Source: Methylophaga sp. (lineage in GTDB: Bacteria; Pseudomonadota; Gammaproteobacteria; Nitrosococcales; Methylophagaceae). From it: 64,000 bases of DNA. How positions within the stretch are numbered: position 1 is the stretch's first letter; each line of letters begins with the position of its first letter. The stretch covers positions 186,001-250,000 of the forward strand of contig JAFIFW010000005.1 in the NCBI GenBank assembly GCA_020831825.1, read 5' to 3'. Positions 34,087 through 44,148 of the stretch are shown here, piece after piece. A program made the position numbers and the translations under genes. The notes below the pieces were generated by a model. It worked only from the letters and a program-made list of their open reading frames with translations. It was not told where the DNA came from and searched no databases.

Positions 34087-35016
34087 ATGCGCATCATCTT
34101 CGCAGGCACACCAGAATTTGCCGCGTCATCACTACAAGCTTTACTGGACACAGAACATGAGATCTGCGCCGTTTATACTCAGCCTGACCGTCCGGCAGGT
34201 CGGGGGCGGAAACTGACGCCCAGCCCGGTCAAGCAACTAGCGCTGCAACATCAAATTCCCGTTGAACAGCCGGAAAACTTCAAAAACGAACAAGACCGGC
34301 AACGGCTTGAGCACTATCAGGCCGATGTCATGATCGTGGTTGCTTATGGCCTGTTATTGCCGCAGCGCATACTTGATGCACCCAAACACGGCTGCATTAA
34401 TGTGCACGCCTCGTTATTACCACGCTGGCGCGGTGCCGCGCCCATCCAACGAGCCATTCTTGCCGGTGATAAAGAAACCGGCGTTTGCATTATGCAGATG
34501 GAAGCAGGGCTGGATACCGGTCCCGTGCTGGCCGAAGTACGATGCACTATCGCAGACACTGAAACGGCCAGCAGCCTTCATGATCGACTGGCTGAGCTGG
34601 GAGCCAACACCTTGGTTGAGGCATTGACTGATTTGTCTGCCCAGCAACTCAATGCTCAAGTTCAGGACGATATCAACACCACCTACGCCAGTAAGCTCGA
34701 CAAAAGCGAAGCCTTGATCGACTGGCAAAAATCAGCCACTGAAATTGACCGACAGATACGGGCATTTAATCCTTGGCCGGTGTCCTTTACCCAATGGAAA
34801 GAACAGCCGTTAAGGATTTGGCAGGCCAGTCTTATGAGCGGCGATTCTCAGTCCAGCGCTGGCACGGTGTTGTCTGTGACTAAACAAGGCATCGATGTGG
34901 CGACCGGTGATGGCATCATTCGCCTGCAACAACTGCAAGCTCCAGGCAAAAAAGCCATGCCCGTCGCAGACTTCATCAATGCCAATCGCATTGAGGTGGG
35001 CGAAACACTTGGCTAG
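34087..35016 (+). CDS. fmt: Methionyl-tRNA formyltransferase
   Basis: Formylates initiator Met-tRNA using 10-formyltetrahydrofolate. 309 residues. IIFAGTPEFAASSLQALL at the N-terminus and the active-site region INVHASLLPRWRGAAPIQRA are intact. The C-terminal OB-like domain ends at 35016, overlapping the probable TTG start of rsmB. Confidence 0.97.
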   Translation: MRIIFAGTPEFAASSLQALLDTEHEICAVYTQPDRPAGRGRKLTPSPVKQLALQHQIPVEQPENFKNEQDRQRLEHYQADVMIVVAYGLLLPQRILDAPKHGCINVHASLLPRWRGAAPIQRAILAGDKETGVCIMQMEAGLDTGPVLAEVRCTIADTETASSLHDRLAELGANTLVEALTDLSAQQLNAQVQDDINTTYASKLDKSEALIDWQKSATEIDRQIRAFNPWPVSFTQWKEQPLRIWQASLMSGDSQSSAGTVLSVTKQGIDVATGDGIIRLQQLQAPGKKAMPVADFINANRIEVGETLG

Positions 35017-36322
35017 CCCATCCAAAACAATCTGCACTCGCAGTATGGCTGCTCGAATTATCACTGCAGTCAGTCGAGATAAACATTCCCTGACGGCTGA
35101 ACTTGGACGCTCACTGCCGCTGTTGGAAGATAAGCAACGCAGCCTCTGCCAGCAATTGACTTATGGCGTCATCCGCCACTACAGCACCCTTGACTACCTG
35201 AGCCAACAATTACTCAGCAAACCCTTAAAAGCCAAAGATCAGGATTTGAAAAATCTGCTGCTTTGCGGCTTGTTTGAGCTGAGGCAAATGAGAACACCGC
35301 CTCACGCGGTACTCTCCGAAACCGTCAATGCCAGCAAAAACCTTGGGAAACAATGGGCCAGCGGCATGATCAACGCTTGCTTGCGAGCCTATCAACGTCG
35401 TGCAGATAGCTTGAATCAAGATCTCGCCAGCGATAATGAGGCAAGTAGCGCACACCCTGCCTGGCTGCTCGAACGATTTAAACATGACTGGCCAAGTCGT
35501 TTGAGTGACATCATAGAAGCCAATAATAAGGCTGCCCCCATGATGCTTCGAGTCAATCGGCAAAAATTCGGTCGAGATGACTACCTGATCAAACTTGCAC
35601 AGGCAGATATCCGGGCTAAAGCACTGAATAACTGTCCAGATGGCATTTTGCTTGACCGGGCAGTGGATGTGTATCAGTTACCCGGATTTGAAACTGGCGA
35701 AGTCTCGGTTCAGGATGGCGCCGCTCAGCACGTAGTCCGACTGATGCACCTTGAACCCGGACTGCGAATACTTGATGCCTGTGCAGCCCCGGGAGGCAAA
35801 ACCTGTCACATGCTTGAGCATGAAGCCAATCTCCAGTTGCTGGCCATGGATGTGGACGCAAGCCGTTTGCAGCAAATTTCTGAAAATGCCTCTCGCCTGG
35901 ATTTGGAAATTCCACTGCTGTGCGCCGATGCCAGCCAGCCAGAAACCTGGTGGGATGGGCAATTATTCGACCGCATCCTGTTGGACGCGCCTTGCTCCGG
36001 AACAGGCGTCATTCGTCGTCATCCAGATATCAAGCTGCTGCGCCGACCAGAAGATATTGCGCAGTTAGCACTCAGACAACAACAACTACTGGACGCACTC
36101 TGGCCTTTAGTTCGAGCCGGTGGCATGATGATCTACACGACCTGTTCAGTCATGAAACAGGAAAATGAGCAGCAAATCGAAGCTTTTTTACAACGCCACC
36201 ATGACGCAACAGAGCTTCAGATTGCTGATGCGCCCGCGCATCGCACACGCGTTGGTTATCAACGTCTGCCCGGCGATGACGTAATGGACGGATTCTATTA
36301 TGCATGTCTTCAGCGTAGTTAA
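35009..36322 (+). CDS. rsmB: 16S rRNA (cytosine967-C5)-methyltransferase RsmB, TTG start
   Basis: 437 residues. N-terminal NusB-like domain, then a SAM domain with DACAAPGGKTCHMLE and catalytic cysteines in LDAPCSGTGVIRRHPDIK and YTTCSVMKQENE. I chose TTG 35009: GAGGTGGG lies eight bases upstream, and the resulting residues align with family N-termini. The first in-frame ATG (35045) has no ribosome-binding site. The start overlaps fmt by eight bases, implying coupled translation. Confidence 0.93.
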   Translation: MASPSKTICTRSMAARIITAVSRDKHSLTAELGRSLPLLEDKQRSLCQQLTYGVIRHYSTLDYLSQQLLSKPLKAKDQDLKNLLLCGLFELRQMRTPPHAVLSETVNASKNLGKQWASGMINACLRAYQRRADSLNQDLASDNEASSAHPAWLLERFKHDWPSRLSDIIEANNKAAPMMLRVNRQKFGRDDYLIKLAQADIRAKALNNCPDGILLDRAVDVYQLPGFETGEVSVQDGAAQHVVRLMHLEPGLRILDACAAPGGKTCHMLEHEANLQLLAMDVDASRLQQISENASRLDLEIPLLCADASQPETWWDGQLFDRILLDAPCSGTGVIRRHPDIKLLRRPEDIAQLALRQQQLLDALWPLVRAGGMMIYTTCSVMKQENEQQIEAFLQRHHDATELQIADAPAHRTRVGYQRLPGDDVMDGFYYACLQRS

Positions 36323-36878
36323 ACTGACCCGCAAGCTGCTGCTCATACTGGCGCTCTGCTGGTCCGTTCCAGCATTTGCAGAAACCTTTCAGGTTAAACA
36401 TGCTGATGTTCGCAAGGTCGGCAATGGCCACATCCTCAATGCTTCCATCCGTTACCCGCTGACTCCTCGGGTCGTCGAAGCGCTGGAGCATGGTGTACCG
36501 ATCACGTTTTTCCAGGAAATTCAATTAATCAACGAAATTCCTGTGCTCGGCCCACTCTGGCAGTGGAACCGCAAAGTGTGGCGGACTGAACTGGTTTACG
36601 AACTGCGTTTTCATCAACTCTCCAGACAATACGTGTTAACGGCGGTCAGTACACAAAAGTTTCAAACCTTTCCCACCATCGAAGATGCCCTGGCATCAAT
36701 GGGCCGAATCAATGCCTTGACCTTACCACCCGAAATACTGCTTAAACACAATCAACTCCAGCTCAGACTGCGAAGCGGACTGGATTTACATGTCTTGCCG
36801 ACACCAATGCGACCTGGCGCACTATTATCGAACAAGTGGCAACTCACCAGCCCTTGGACAGAAGCCGTATGGTACTGA
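36300..36878 (+). CDS. DUF4390 domain protein, secreted
   Basis: 192 residues with a signal peptide (KLLLILALCWSVPAFA) and a beta-rich conserved domain (LNASIRYPLTPRVVEALEHG; WRTELVYELRFHQLSRQYVL). It is conserved between rsmB and ntrY in many gammaproteobacteria. Overlaps rsmB by 23 bases and ntrY by 10. Function unknown; position suggests an envelope input to NtrY, which is inference. Confidence 0.88.
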   Translation: MHVFSVVKLTRKLLLILALCWSVPAFAETFQVKHADVRKVGNGHILNASIRYPLTPRVVEALEHGVPITFFQEIQLINEIPVLGPLWQWNRKVWRTELVYELRFHQLSRQYVLTAVSTQKFQTFPTIEDALASMGRINALTLPPEILLKHNQLQLRLRSGLDLHVLPTPMRPGALLSNKWQLTSPWTEAVWY

Positions 36879-39034
36879 AACTTATTCGACGACTCAGTTC
36901 CGGCACGGCTCCATACTTTTATCTTGCCATATCATTGCTGGTGCTGGCGTGGTTGTTAACCACCGCCACTCAAGACAGCTCGGCACTCAATGAGTTGTTT
37001 CTGCTGATTTTTGGTGTCGGCCTGCTGTGTCTTGTATTGCTGGCGGGAATACTGATTCGCAGTCTGTATCGTTTATTCCGTGATTTCAGACAGAATGAAC
37101 CCGGCTCAAGGCTGACCACTCGACTGGTCAGTCTGTTTGTCATGCTTATACTGGGCGCCACCACAATTGTGTATGGCTTCTCTTTGCACTTTCTTCATCG
37201 TGGCATCAACAGCTGGTTCGATGTGAATGTTGAGCAAGCACTCACTGACTCGCTTGAGCTCAGCAGGACAGCCTTTGGGATTAGAATGCGAACCTTGCTA
37301 CGACAGACAAGAATGATGGCTGGTGTATTATCTGAAATTCCTGATGAAAACCTCGGTCACAACCTGCGCGAACTAATCAAGCTTAGTGGTGCACTTGAAG
37401 TCAGCATCTGGACGATCGACGGTCAGCTCGTAATGTCCAGCGTCGACAGCCCGATGATCATGGTGCCGGAACGTCCCAGTGAATCGATCCTCAGACAATT
37501 ACAGGCACAGGAAGACTATATTGGCATGGATCCCGGCGAGAACGATGAGCTTCAACTTCGAGCTGCGGTACTCATTCCGACACTCACACCACTCAGTGAA
37601 CAGCGAATTTTGCATGTCATGTTCCCGGTCAATCGTAACCTGAGCATTCTCGGAAAAACCGTTCAAGATGCCTACACCGACTACCTGGAAATCAGTTATC
37701 TACGCAAACCCCTGATCACCATTTTTTCGTTGACGTTGAGCCTAATTGTGTTCCTGACTATCCTGGCGTCTTTGTGGTTTGCTGTTTGGATTTCCAGAAG
37801 AATTGTGCAACCTTTACAATCTCTGGCAGAAGGTACCCAGGCGGTCGCCTCTGGCAACTACAACATGAAACTCGATGTAGCTAGTCATGACGAAATTGGT
37901 TTTCTGGTCAGATCCTTCAACCAGATGACCGAAGGACTGACTCAGGCCAGAAACGCCTCACAACGTAGTCATCGCTTACTTGAACAGCAAACCAGTTATC
38001 TGACCACAGTGCTGGGTAGCTTATCGACCGGCGTAGTGACCATTGATAACGAAAATTATCTCCGTACAGCCAATGTTGCCAGTAACAAGATTCTCGGTGT
38101 CAATTTGCAGCAAAAACTGGAAAGTCCACTATCAGAACTGGCTCAGCTAAACGATAACCTGCAAGTCTTCTGCCAACTGATTGAAGAGCTTTCAAAACGA
38201 AATTCCGGCTGGCAACAACAGGTGGATCTAACTCAAGCCAAAGGTCGACAGACCTTGATGTTACACGGCACCCCACTACCCGCCAGCAGTGGCTGGGTGA
38301 TTGTGTTCGATGATATCACCGCATTGCTGCAAGCACAGCGTCATGCGGCATGGGGTGAGGTAGCTCGTCGTCTGGCGCATGAAATCAAAAACCCGCTCAC
38401 CCCCATTCAATTGTCTGCCGAGCGACTACAGCATAAATACCAACCGCTGGTTCCCGAAGATCAGGTACCTGCATTAAGTAAGCTGACTAACACCATCATT
38501 CATCAGGTGGAAGCCATGAAAATCATGGTGGATGAATTTTCCGAGTATGCTCGCAGCCCGGCCTTACAGCTGCAGACGCACTCCATCGGCGAACTGATTC
38601 GTGAAGTACTGGCAATGTATCAGAGCAACCCTAGCCATCAGTTTGTTGTATTAAACAGCCCTCATGATATCCGGGCGAAAATTGATAGTAACCGCTTCAG
38701 GCAAGTGCTGCACAATCTGCTCAAAAATGCCATCGAGGCCAGTGAAGAGGCCGGACAGGAAGTCGATATCGTCATCAGTTACCACGCGGTTGAGCAAGAC
38801 CACCGGCGCTGGCTGGAAATCATCGTGACCGATCAGGGCCCGGGGTTCCCGAGCGATATGGCAGACAAATTATTCGAACCTTACACCACCACCAAGCTCA
38901 AAGGCACAGGACTCGGGCTGGCCATTGTTCGCAAGATCATTGAAGAACACGGTGGTAACGTCTGGGCAGAAAACCTGCAGCCCGAAGGTGCCAGTATTAT
39001 AATTCGCCTGCCTCTGGAGGAGTCAGAATCGTGA
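36869..39034 (+). CDS. ntrY: NtrY-type membrane sensor histidine kinase
   Basis: 721 residues from ATG 36869; an in-frame GTG at 36836 would add 11. Two N-terminal helices, a third at about 100, a periplasmic or extracellular region, then a fourth helix near 300 and a HAMP domain (RRIVQPLQSLAEGTQAVASG). The phosphoacceptor His504 lies in RRLAHEIKNPLTPIQLSAER, with the ATPase boxes LLKNAIEA, DQGPGFP and GTGLGLAIVRKIIEEHGG. It overlaps ntrX by four bases (ATGA-type). Known roles of NtrYX include nitrogen, redox and envelope control. Confidence 0.95.
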   Translation: MVLKLIRRLSSGTAPYFYLAISLLVLAWLLTTATQDSSALNELFLLIFGVGLLCLVLLAGILIRSLYRLFRDFRQNEPGSRLTTRLVSLFVMLILGATTIVYGFSLHFLHRGINSWFDVNVEQALTDSLELSRTAFGIRMRTLLRQTRMMAGVLSEIPDENLGHNLRELIKLSGALEVSIWTIDGQLVMSSVDSPMIMVPERPSESILRQLQAQEDYIGMDPGENDELQLRAAVLIPTLTPLSEQRILHVMFPVNRNLSILGKTVQDAYTDYLEISYLRKPLITIFSLTLSLIVFLTILASLWFAVWISRRIVQPLQSLAEGTQAVASGNYNMKLDVASHDEIGFLVRSFNQMTEGLTQARNASQRSHRLLEQQTSYLTTVLGSLSTGVVTIDNENYLRTANVASNKILGVNLQQKLESPLSELAQLNDNLQVFCQLIEELSKRNSGWQQQVDLTQAKGRQTLMLHGTPLPASSGWVIVFDDITALLQAQRHAAWGEVARRLAHEIKNPLTPIQLSAERLQHKYQPLVPEDQVPALSKLTNTIIHQVEAMKIMVDEFSEYARSPALQLQTHSIGELIREVLAMYQSNPSHQFVVLNSPHDIRAKIDSNRFRQVLHNLLKNAIEASEEAGQEVDIVISYHAVEQDHRRWLEIIVTDQGPGFPSDMADKLFEPYTTTKLKGTGLGLAIVRKIIEEHGGNVWAENLQPEGASIIIRLPLEESES

Positions 39035-40305
39035 TCACCGAAAAACCGTTAATTCTTGTTGTCGATGATGAACCGGATATTCGCGAGCTAATCAAGGACA
39101 TTCTTGAAGACGAAAATTACCAGGTAGTCACCGCAGAAGACGGCCAGCATGCGCGGCAACAGTTCAGCCAAATCACACCACAGTTGGTCTTGCTTGATAT
39201 CTGGATGCCCGATGTTGATGGCATCAGCCTGCTCAAGGAGTTCAAGGAACAGCGTGCGTCGGTGACCATCTTGATGATGTCGGGACACGGCACCATTGAA
39301 ACCGCTGTCGAGGCCACCAGACTGGGTGCCAGTGACTTCATCGAAAAACCACTGTCCATGGCCAAACTATTGCGAGCGGTAGAACAGGCGCTGGAAAATC
39401 AGGCGAAACAATCTGCGCTCCAGCATGAACAGGCCATCACCCCTGTCGGCAAAAGTGCCAGTATCAATTTGCTGCGCGAACAGGCGGAACGGGTTGCCGG
39501 TCACGGAATGCCAATCCTGCTGATTGGCGAAGGCGGCACCGGCAAACATTGCTTTGCCCGCTACCTGCATCGGCTTGGCAATTATGCCAATGGACGATTT
39601 ATCGAACTCAGCCCGGAAAGCTTTCCACTGGACAGCCTGAAGCTGACCTCGCTGGCCGAGGGCAACTGTGTTTTCATCAATGATGTAGGATTGCTGAGTG
39701 ACGAGGCCCAATCATTGCTATCGCATTTGCTGGAAAGCGGCCAACTCAATACCTGTCAACTGATCTGTGCCAGTGAACATTCGCTTGAGCGGGCCATTGT
39801 GCATGGTGAGTTTGCCGAGGGACTGCTGTATCAGCTCAACAGCATCACACTGAACCTTCCCGCATTACGCGATCATGTCGAAGATATTCCCGAGCTGGTT
39901 CACTTCTTTGTTGATCTGCAAACCACGCAGGCCGGGTTGCCTTATCGTCGCTTCACGGTCGCCGCACAAAATCGACTTCGCAACTATACTTGGCCAGGTA
40001 ATGTGCTGGAATTAAAAAACATTATTCAGCGCTTGCTTCTACTCGAAGAGACCGATGATATCGATGTCGATCAAATCGATGCCGCACTCCAGGAAAATCC
40101 TGCTGTCCCAGTGGAAGAGGATGGCAGGATCAATTTTGATCTGCCGCTCAGAGAAGCGCGTGAGCAATTTGAGCGGCTTTATCTGCTGCACAAGTTGCAA
40201 GAAACTGAAGGCAATGTTGGCAAGGCTGCCAAACTTGCCGGCATGGAACGCACCCACCTTTATCGTAAAATGCGATCACTGGGTATCGACATCAAGCAGT
40301 CATAG
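39031..40305 (+). CDS. ntrX: NtrX response regulator with degenerate AAA+ domain
   Basis: 424 residues. Receiver domain 1-120 with phosphoacceptor Asp56 (LVLLDIWMPD) and FIEKPL. A shortened AAA+ domain (about 145-355) keeps Walker A (GEGGTGKH) but lacks the GAFTGA loop. Walker B reads FINDVG rather than FLDEIG, and the arginine-finger helix reads FAEGLLYQLN where FREDLYYRLN is usual. A C-terminal Fis-type helix-turn-helix (GNVGKAAKLAGMERTHLYRKM) is intact. It should therefore bind DNA but not activate sigma-54. Confidence 0.95.
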   Translation: MITEKPLILVVDDEPDIRELIKDILEDENYQVVTAEDGQHARQQFSQITPQLVLLDIWMPDVDGISLLKEFKEQRASVTILMMSGHGTIETAVEATRLGASDFIEKPLSMAKLLRAVEQALENQAKQSALQHEQAITPVGKSASINLLREQAERVAGHGMPILLIGEGGTGKHCFARYLHRLGNYANGRFIELSPESFPLDSLKLTSLAEGNCVFINDVGLLSDEAQSLLSHLLESGQLNTCQLICASEHSLERAIVHGEFAEGLLYQLNSITLNLPALRDHVEDIPELVHFFVDLQTTQAGLPYRRFTVAAQNRLRNYTWPGNVLELKNIIQRLLLLEETDDIDVDQIDAALQENPAVPVEEDGRINFDLPLREAREQFERLYLLHKLQETEGNVGKAAKLAGMERTHLYRKMRSLGIDIKQS

Positions 40306-40313
40306 GATAGATC

Positions 40314-41687
40314 ATGAAAATTCTGATTCTGGGTGCAGGCCAAGTAGGTTCATCTGTTGCCGCAACACTGGCACGAGAGGATGACGATATCACTCTGGTC
40401 GACAGCGATCCTGTCAACCTGATGAAGTTGCAGGATCACTACGATATTAGAACCATTCAGGGACATGCCTCACACCCCGACGTACTGGCTCGAGCCGGTG
40501 CTGAGGACGCCGATTTGATTCTGGCCGTCACCAACAGTGACGAAACCAACATGATTGCCTGTCAAATCTGCCATACCTTGTACAGCACCCCGACCAAGAT
40601 CGCCCGAATCCGCACTACCGAATATCTAAGTAAGCCCGAACTGTTCAACAAGGACGCCATCGCAATTGATGTTCTCATAAGTCCCGAACAGATTGTCACT
40701 GACTACATTGAGCGCTTGATCAGTCATCCCAATGCTCTGCAGGTACTGGATTTTGCTGAAGGAAAAGTGCAACTGGTTGCTGTCCGTGCGTTCCATGGCG
40801 GACCACTTGTCGGCAACCCATTACAGGAAATTCGCGAGCACATTCCCAAAACCGATACTCGTGTTGCAGCGATATTTCGCAACGGCAAGGCCATCAATCC
40901 AACGGCCGATACCGTGATCGAGACAGATGATGAAGTGTTCTTTGTCGCCGCCAGCAGTGACATCAGAAAAGTCATGGCCGAGCTGCGGCGACTTGATAAG
41001 CCCTACAAGCGAATCATGCTGGCGGGAGGCGGTAATATTGGCGTCAGGCTCGCCAAGGCCTTGGAGCACGATTATCAGATAAAACTCATTGAAGCCAATC
41101 CCGAACGTGCAGAGTTTCTCTCGGAGCAACTGACAAAAAGTATTGTCCTGCTCGGTGATGTAGCTAACGAGGAATTGCTGCTCGAAGAAGAAATCGAAAA
41201 AGTTGATTTGTTCTGCGCACTAACCAACGATGATGAAGCCAACATTCTCTCTGCAATGCTGGCCAAGCGGCTTGGCGCACGCAAGGTGCTGTCGCTGATC
41301 AACCGGGCTGCCTATGTAGATCTGGTGGAAAGCGGCACCATCGACATTGCCTTGTCACCACAGCAAGCCACTATCGGCAGTTTGCTGGCACATATCCGTC
41401 GGGGCGATATTGTAGCGGTTCACTCACTACGACGTGGAGCAGCAGAAGCGCTGGAAGCCATTGCTCATGGCGACAAAAGCTCTTCAATGGTGGTTGGCAA
41501 GCGAATTGACGAGATTGATTTGCCCCCGGGCACCACTATCGGTGCCATCGTCCGTGGTGATGATGTGTTGATTGCGCATCACGATACAGTCATTGAAGCC
41601 GAAGATCATGTCATCCTGTTCTTAATCAACAAACGACACATTCGCGAAGTCGAACGACTATTCCAGGTGGGCTTAAACTTTTTCTGA
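40314..41687 (+). CDS. trkA: Trk potassium transport NAD-binding protein TrkA
   Basis: 457 residues with duplicated RCK architecture: two NAD-binding folds ([18 protein letters not shown] at the start and [17 protein letters not shown] near 235), each followed by a TrkA-C domain. Regulates TrkH/TrkG potassium channels from the cytoplasmic face. No trkH lies in the window. It follows ntrX by eight bases, probably in one operon. Confidence 0.97.
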   Translation: MKILILGAGQVGSSVAATLAREDDDITLVDSDPVNLMKLQDHYDIRTIQGHASHPDVLARAGAEDADLILAVTNSDETNMIACQICHTLYSTPTKIARIRTTEYLSKPELFNKDAIAIDVLISPEQIVTDYIERLISHPNALQVLDFAEGKVQLVAVRAFHGGPLVGNPLQEIREHIPKTDTRVAAIFRNGKAINPTADTVIETDDEVFFVAASSDIRKVMAELRRLDKPYKRIMLAGGGNIGVRLAKALEHDYQIKLIEANPERAEFLSEQLTKSIVLLGDVANEELLLEEEIEKVDLFCALTNDDEANILSAMLAKRLGARKVLSLINRAAYVDLVESGTIDIALSPQQATIGSLLAHIRRGDIVAVHSLRRGAAEALEAIAHGDKSSSMVVGKRIDEIDLPPGTTIGAIVRGDDVLIAHHDTVIEAEDHVILFLINKRHIREVERLFQVGLNFF

Positions 41688-42244
41688 TGACCGACTCTCT
41701 CAAACATCATTTCCTGATAGCCATGCCGGCTCTGGCCGACTCATTCTTCTATCGATCAGTGGTTTATCTCTGTGAACACGACGATGATGGGGCGATGGGC
41801 CTGATCATCAACCGTCCAACCAAAATCATGCTGACAGAACTGCTGCGCCATCTTGAAATCGACAACGACTCTGAAGCCAAGATGAGCACCCCGGTTTTGT
41901 TTGGTGGCCCGGTGCAAAAGGAACAAGGCATGGTGTTGCATGGCGGCCCGGCAGACTGGCGTAACACCCTGGAGATAGATCAAGGCATTTATCTGACCAC
42001 CTCCAGTGAAATTCTGCCTACGCTTGGCACAGACTCTGGTCCTGAACGCTTTATGGTCACGCTGGGTTACGCGGGTTGGGGAGCAGGTCAATTGGAACAG
42101 GAGCTGGCAGACAACAGTTGGCTGACCGTAGCAGCCAACACAGAGATACTTTTTGAAACACCGGCAGACCAGCGCTGGCACGCTGCCGCAAACCTGCTCG
42201 GTATCAACATTGATCTGATCTCTGCCAGCAGTGGGCACGCTTGA
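41687..42244 (+). CDS. yqgE: UPF0301 protein YqgE
   Basis: 185 residues with the family signatures HHFLIAMPALADSFFYRSV, MGLIINRP and GYAGWGAGQLEQEL. One base overlaps trkA and one base overlaps ruvX. Cytoplasmic; molecular function not established. Confidence 0.94.
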   Translation: MTDSLKHHFLIAMPALADSFFYRSVVYLCEHDDDGAMGLIINRPTKIMLTELLRHLEIDNDSEAKMSTPVLFGGPVQKEQGMVLHGGPADWRNTLEIDQGIYLTTSSEILPTLGTDSGPERFMVTLGYAGWGAGQLEQELADNSWLTVAANTEILFETPADQRWHAAANLLGINIDLISASSGHA

Positions 42245-42663
42245 TGAGTATGGCTCGCACGCTGCTGGGGTTTGATTTCGGAATGAAAAATATCGGCGTC
42301 GCCGTTGGGCAGGAATTAACACGCACCGCCAGCCCGCTGACGGCGATGAAGGCCCGAGATGGCATTCCAGACTGGTCTATGCTGGAAAAACTGGTACAGG
42401 AATGGCAGCCACAGCTACTGGTCGTCGGCTTACCGTTGAACATGGATGGCAGCGAACAAGCAATGACTGCTGCCGCGCGCAAGTTTGGTCGCCGCTTGCA
42501 AGAACGCTTCAAAATTGCCGTGGATTGGCAAGATGAGCGGCTGACCACCTTCGAAGCACTGGAACATATGGGAATTCGCGATAAAATGGCAAGCAAACAA
42601 CGCAGTGATGTTGACCGTTTATCAGCACAAATCATTCTTCAATCATGGCTGGATCGACAATGA
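42244..42663 (+). CDS. ruvX: Putative pre-16S rRNA nuclease RuvX (YqgF)
   Basis: RNase H-fold nuclease for 16S rRNA 5' processing, 139 residues. LLGFDFGMKNIGVAVGQ carries the first catalytic aspartate, VVGLPLNMDGSEQ and WQDERLTTFEA are family motifs, and the C-terminal aspartate is in RSDVDRLSAQIILQ. ATG 42244 shares its A with the yqgE stop; an ATG at 42250 is an alternative. Confidence 0.95.
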   Translation: MSMARTLLGFDFGMKNIGVAVGQELTRTASPLTAMKARDGIPDWSMLEKLVQEWQPQLLVVGLPLNMDGSEQAMTAAARKFGRRLQERFKIAVDWQDERLTTFEALEHMGIRDKMASKQRSDVDRLSAQIILQSWLDRQ

Positions 42664-43190
42664 ACATTCCAAGCACCCACGCAGAAATTGACGCGCTTTT
42701 GGACCAGATGGCCGATAGCATTCAGTCACAACTGGCAGGACGACAGCCACTATTAATCGGTATTCATACCGGCGGCGTATGGGTGGCAAAAGCCCTGGAG
42801 CAGAGGCTTGGCGAAGATTTTTTTGATGGCCCTCTGGGTACGCTGAACATCGCTTACTATCGTGATGATTTCACCCGAATCGGCATGCACCCGCAGGTCA
42901 CGCCCTCCGACTTGCCATTCTCGGTCGATGACCGACATTTGCTGCTGGTGGATGACGTGTTTTACAGCGGCCGCACCACCCGCGCTGCACTCAATGAGAT
43001 TTTTGATTATGGCCGTCCCGCCAGTGTCACTCTTGCAGTACTGGTTGAACGAGATGGCCGACAATTGCCTATTCGGCCTGATATTGCAGGTGTTTCAATC
43101 GAGTTACCGGAAAAGCGTCAAATCAAACTGCACAATAGCGGTGGATTACATCTGAAACTGAAATCCATCGAGGCAGAAAATGCAGAGTAA
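42660..43190 (+). CDS. pyrR: PyrR: pyrimidine regulator / uracil phosphoribosyltransferase
   Basis: 176 residues from ATG 42660, which overlaps the ruvX stop as ATGA. The PRPP-binding loop [18 protein letters not shown] is intact, and [14 protein letters not shown] is family-typical. In Gram-positives PyrR binds pyr leader RNA; here no leader exists because the gene sits inside a chain of overlapping genes, so the enzymatic role or an unusual target is more likely. Overlaps pyrB by 11 bases. Confidence 0.93.
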   Translation: MNIPSTHAEIDALLDQMADSIQSQLAGRQPLLIGIHTGGVWVAKALEQRLGEDFFDGPLGTLNIAYYRDDFTRIGMHPQVTPSDLPFSVDDRHLLLVDDVFYSGRTTRAALNEIFDYGRPASVTLAVLVERDGRQLPIRPDIAGVSIELPEKRQIKLHNSGGLHLKLKSIEAENAE

Positions 43191-44148
43191 CCAGCTGACA
43201 GAGCAAGGACACCTGCGCCACTTTCTGACCATTGAAGGCCTGAAAAAACCGATGCTGACCGAAATCATGGATCGGGCTGAACAATTTTCCGGCATTACCC
43301 AGCGTCAGGTAAAAAAAGTCCCGCTGCTGCGAGGCAAGACCATCATCAATCTGTTTTTTGAAAACAGTACCCGAACCCGGTCAACCTTCGAGCTGGCTGC
43401 AAAGCGGCTATCAGCGGATGTAATGAACTTCAACATCAGCACCTCGGCCACCTCCAAGGGCGAAAGCCTGCTCGACACCCTGCACAATCTGGAAGCCATG
43501 CATACCGACATGTTTGTGGTGCGCCACGACCAAAGCGGAGCTGCCGAATTTATTGCCCAGCATGTAGCACCTCATGTCAGTGTTATCAATGCCGGCGATG
43601 GCTGTCATGCCCACCCGACACAAGCCATGCTGGATATGTTTACCATTCGTCGGCACAAACCCGAGTTTCATAATCTTCGTGTCGCCATCGTCGGTGACAT
43701 TTTGCATTCACGCGTTGCCCGCTCACAAATCCAGGCCTTGTCGATTCTTGGCGTTGGTGAAATTCGAGTCATTGGTCCCCAAACCTTGCTGCCGCGAGAT
43801 TGCCAGACGCTCGGTGTGCATGTCTACCACGACATGGATCAGGGGCTGAAAGATGTCGATGTGGTGATCATGCTGCGCTTGCAACTGGAACGAATGAAAG
43901 GTGCACTGATCCCCAGCGCACGTGAATACTATCGCTGCTACGGCCTGAGCCCTGAAAAACTGCGGTTGGCGAAACCCGACGCCATCGTGATGCATCCGGG
44001 TCCGATTAACCGGGGTGTCGAGATCGCCTCTGCGGTTGCCGATGGTCCGCAATCAGTCATTCTCGAACAAGTCACACATGGCATCGCTATTCGTATGGCG
44101 GTGATGTCGATGGCCCTGGGTGCACAACAACAAGAGACAGACACATGA
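43180..44148 (+). CDS. pyrB: Aspartate carbamoyltransferase catalytic subunit PyrB
   Basis: 322 residues. Carbamoyl-phosphate site [18 protein letters not shown]; further motifs [20 protein letters not shown] and [11 protein letters not shown]. The layout pyrR-pyrB-pyrC' without a pyrI regulatory subunit is the class A (Pseudomonas-like) ATCase arrangement, in which PyrB assembles with PyrC'. Confidence 0.96.
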   Translation: MQSNQLTEQGHLRHFLTIEGLKKPMLTEIMDRAEQFSGITQRQVKKVPLLRGKTIINLFFENSTRTRSTFELAAKRLSADVMNFNISTSATSKGESLLDTLHNLEAMHTDMFVVRHDQSGAAEFIAQHVAPHVSVINAGDGCHAHPTQAMLDMFTIRRHKPEFHNLRVAIVGDILHSRVARSQIQALSILGVGEIRVIGPQTLLPRDCQTLGVHVYHDMDQGLKDVDVVIMLRLQLERMKGALIPSAREYYRCYGLSPEKLRLAKPDAIVMHPGPINRGVEIASAVADGPQSVILEQVTHGIAIRMAVMSMALGAQQQETDT

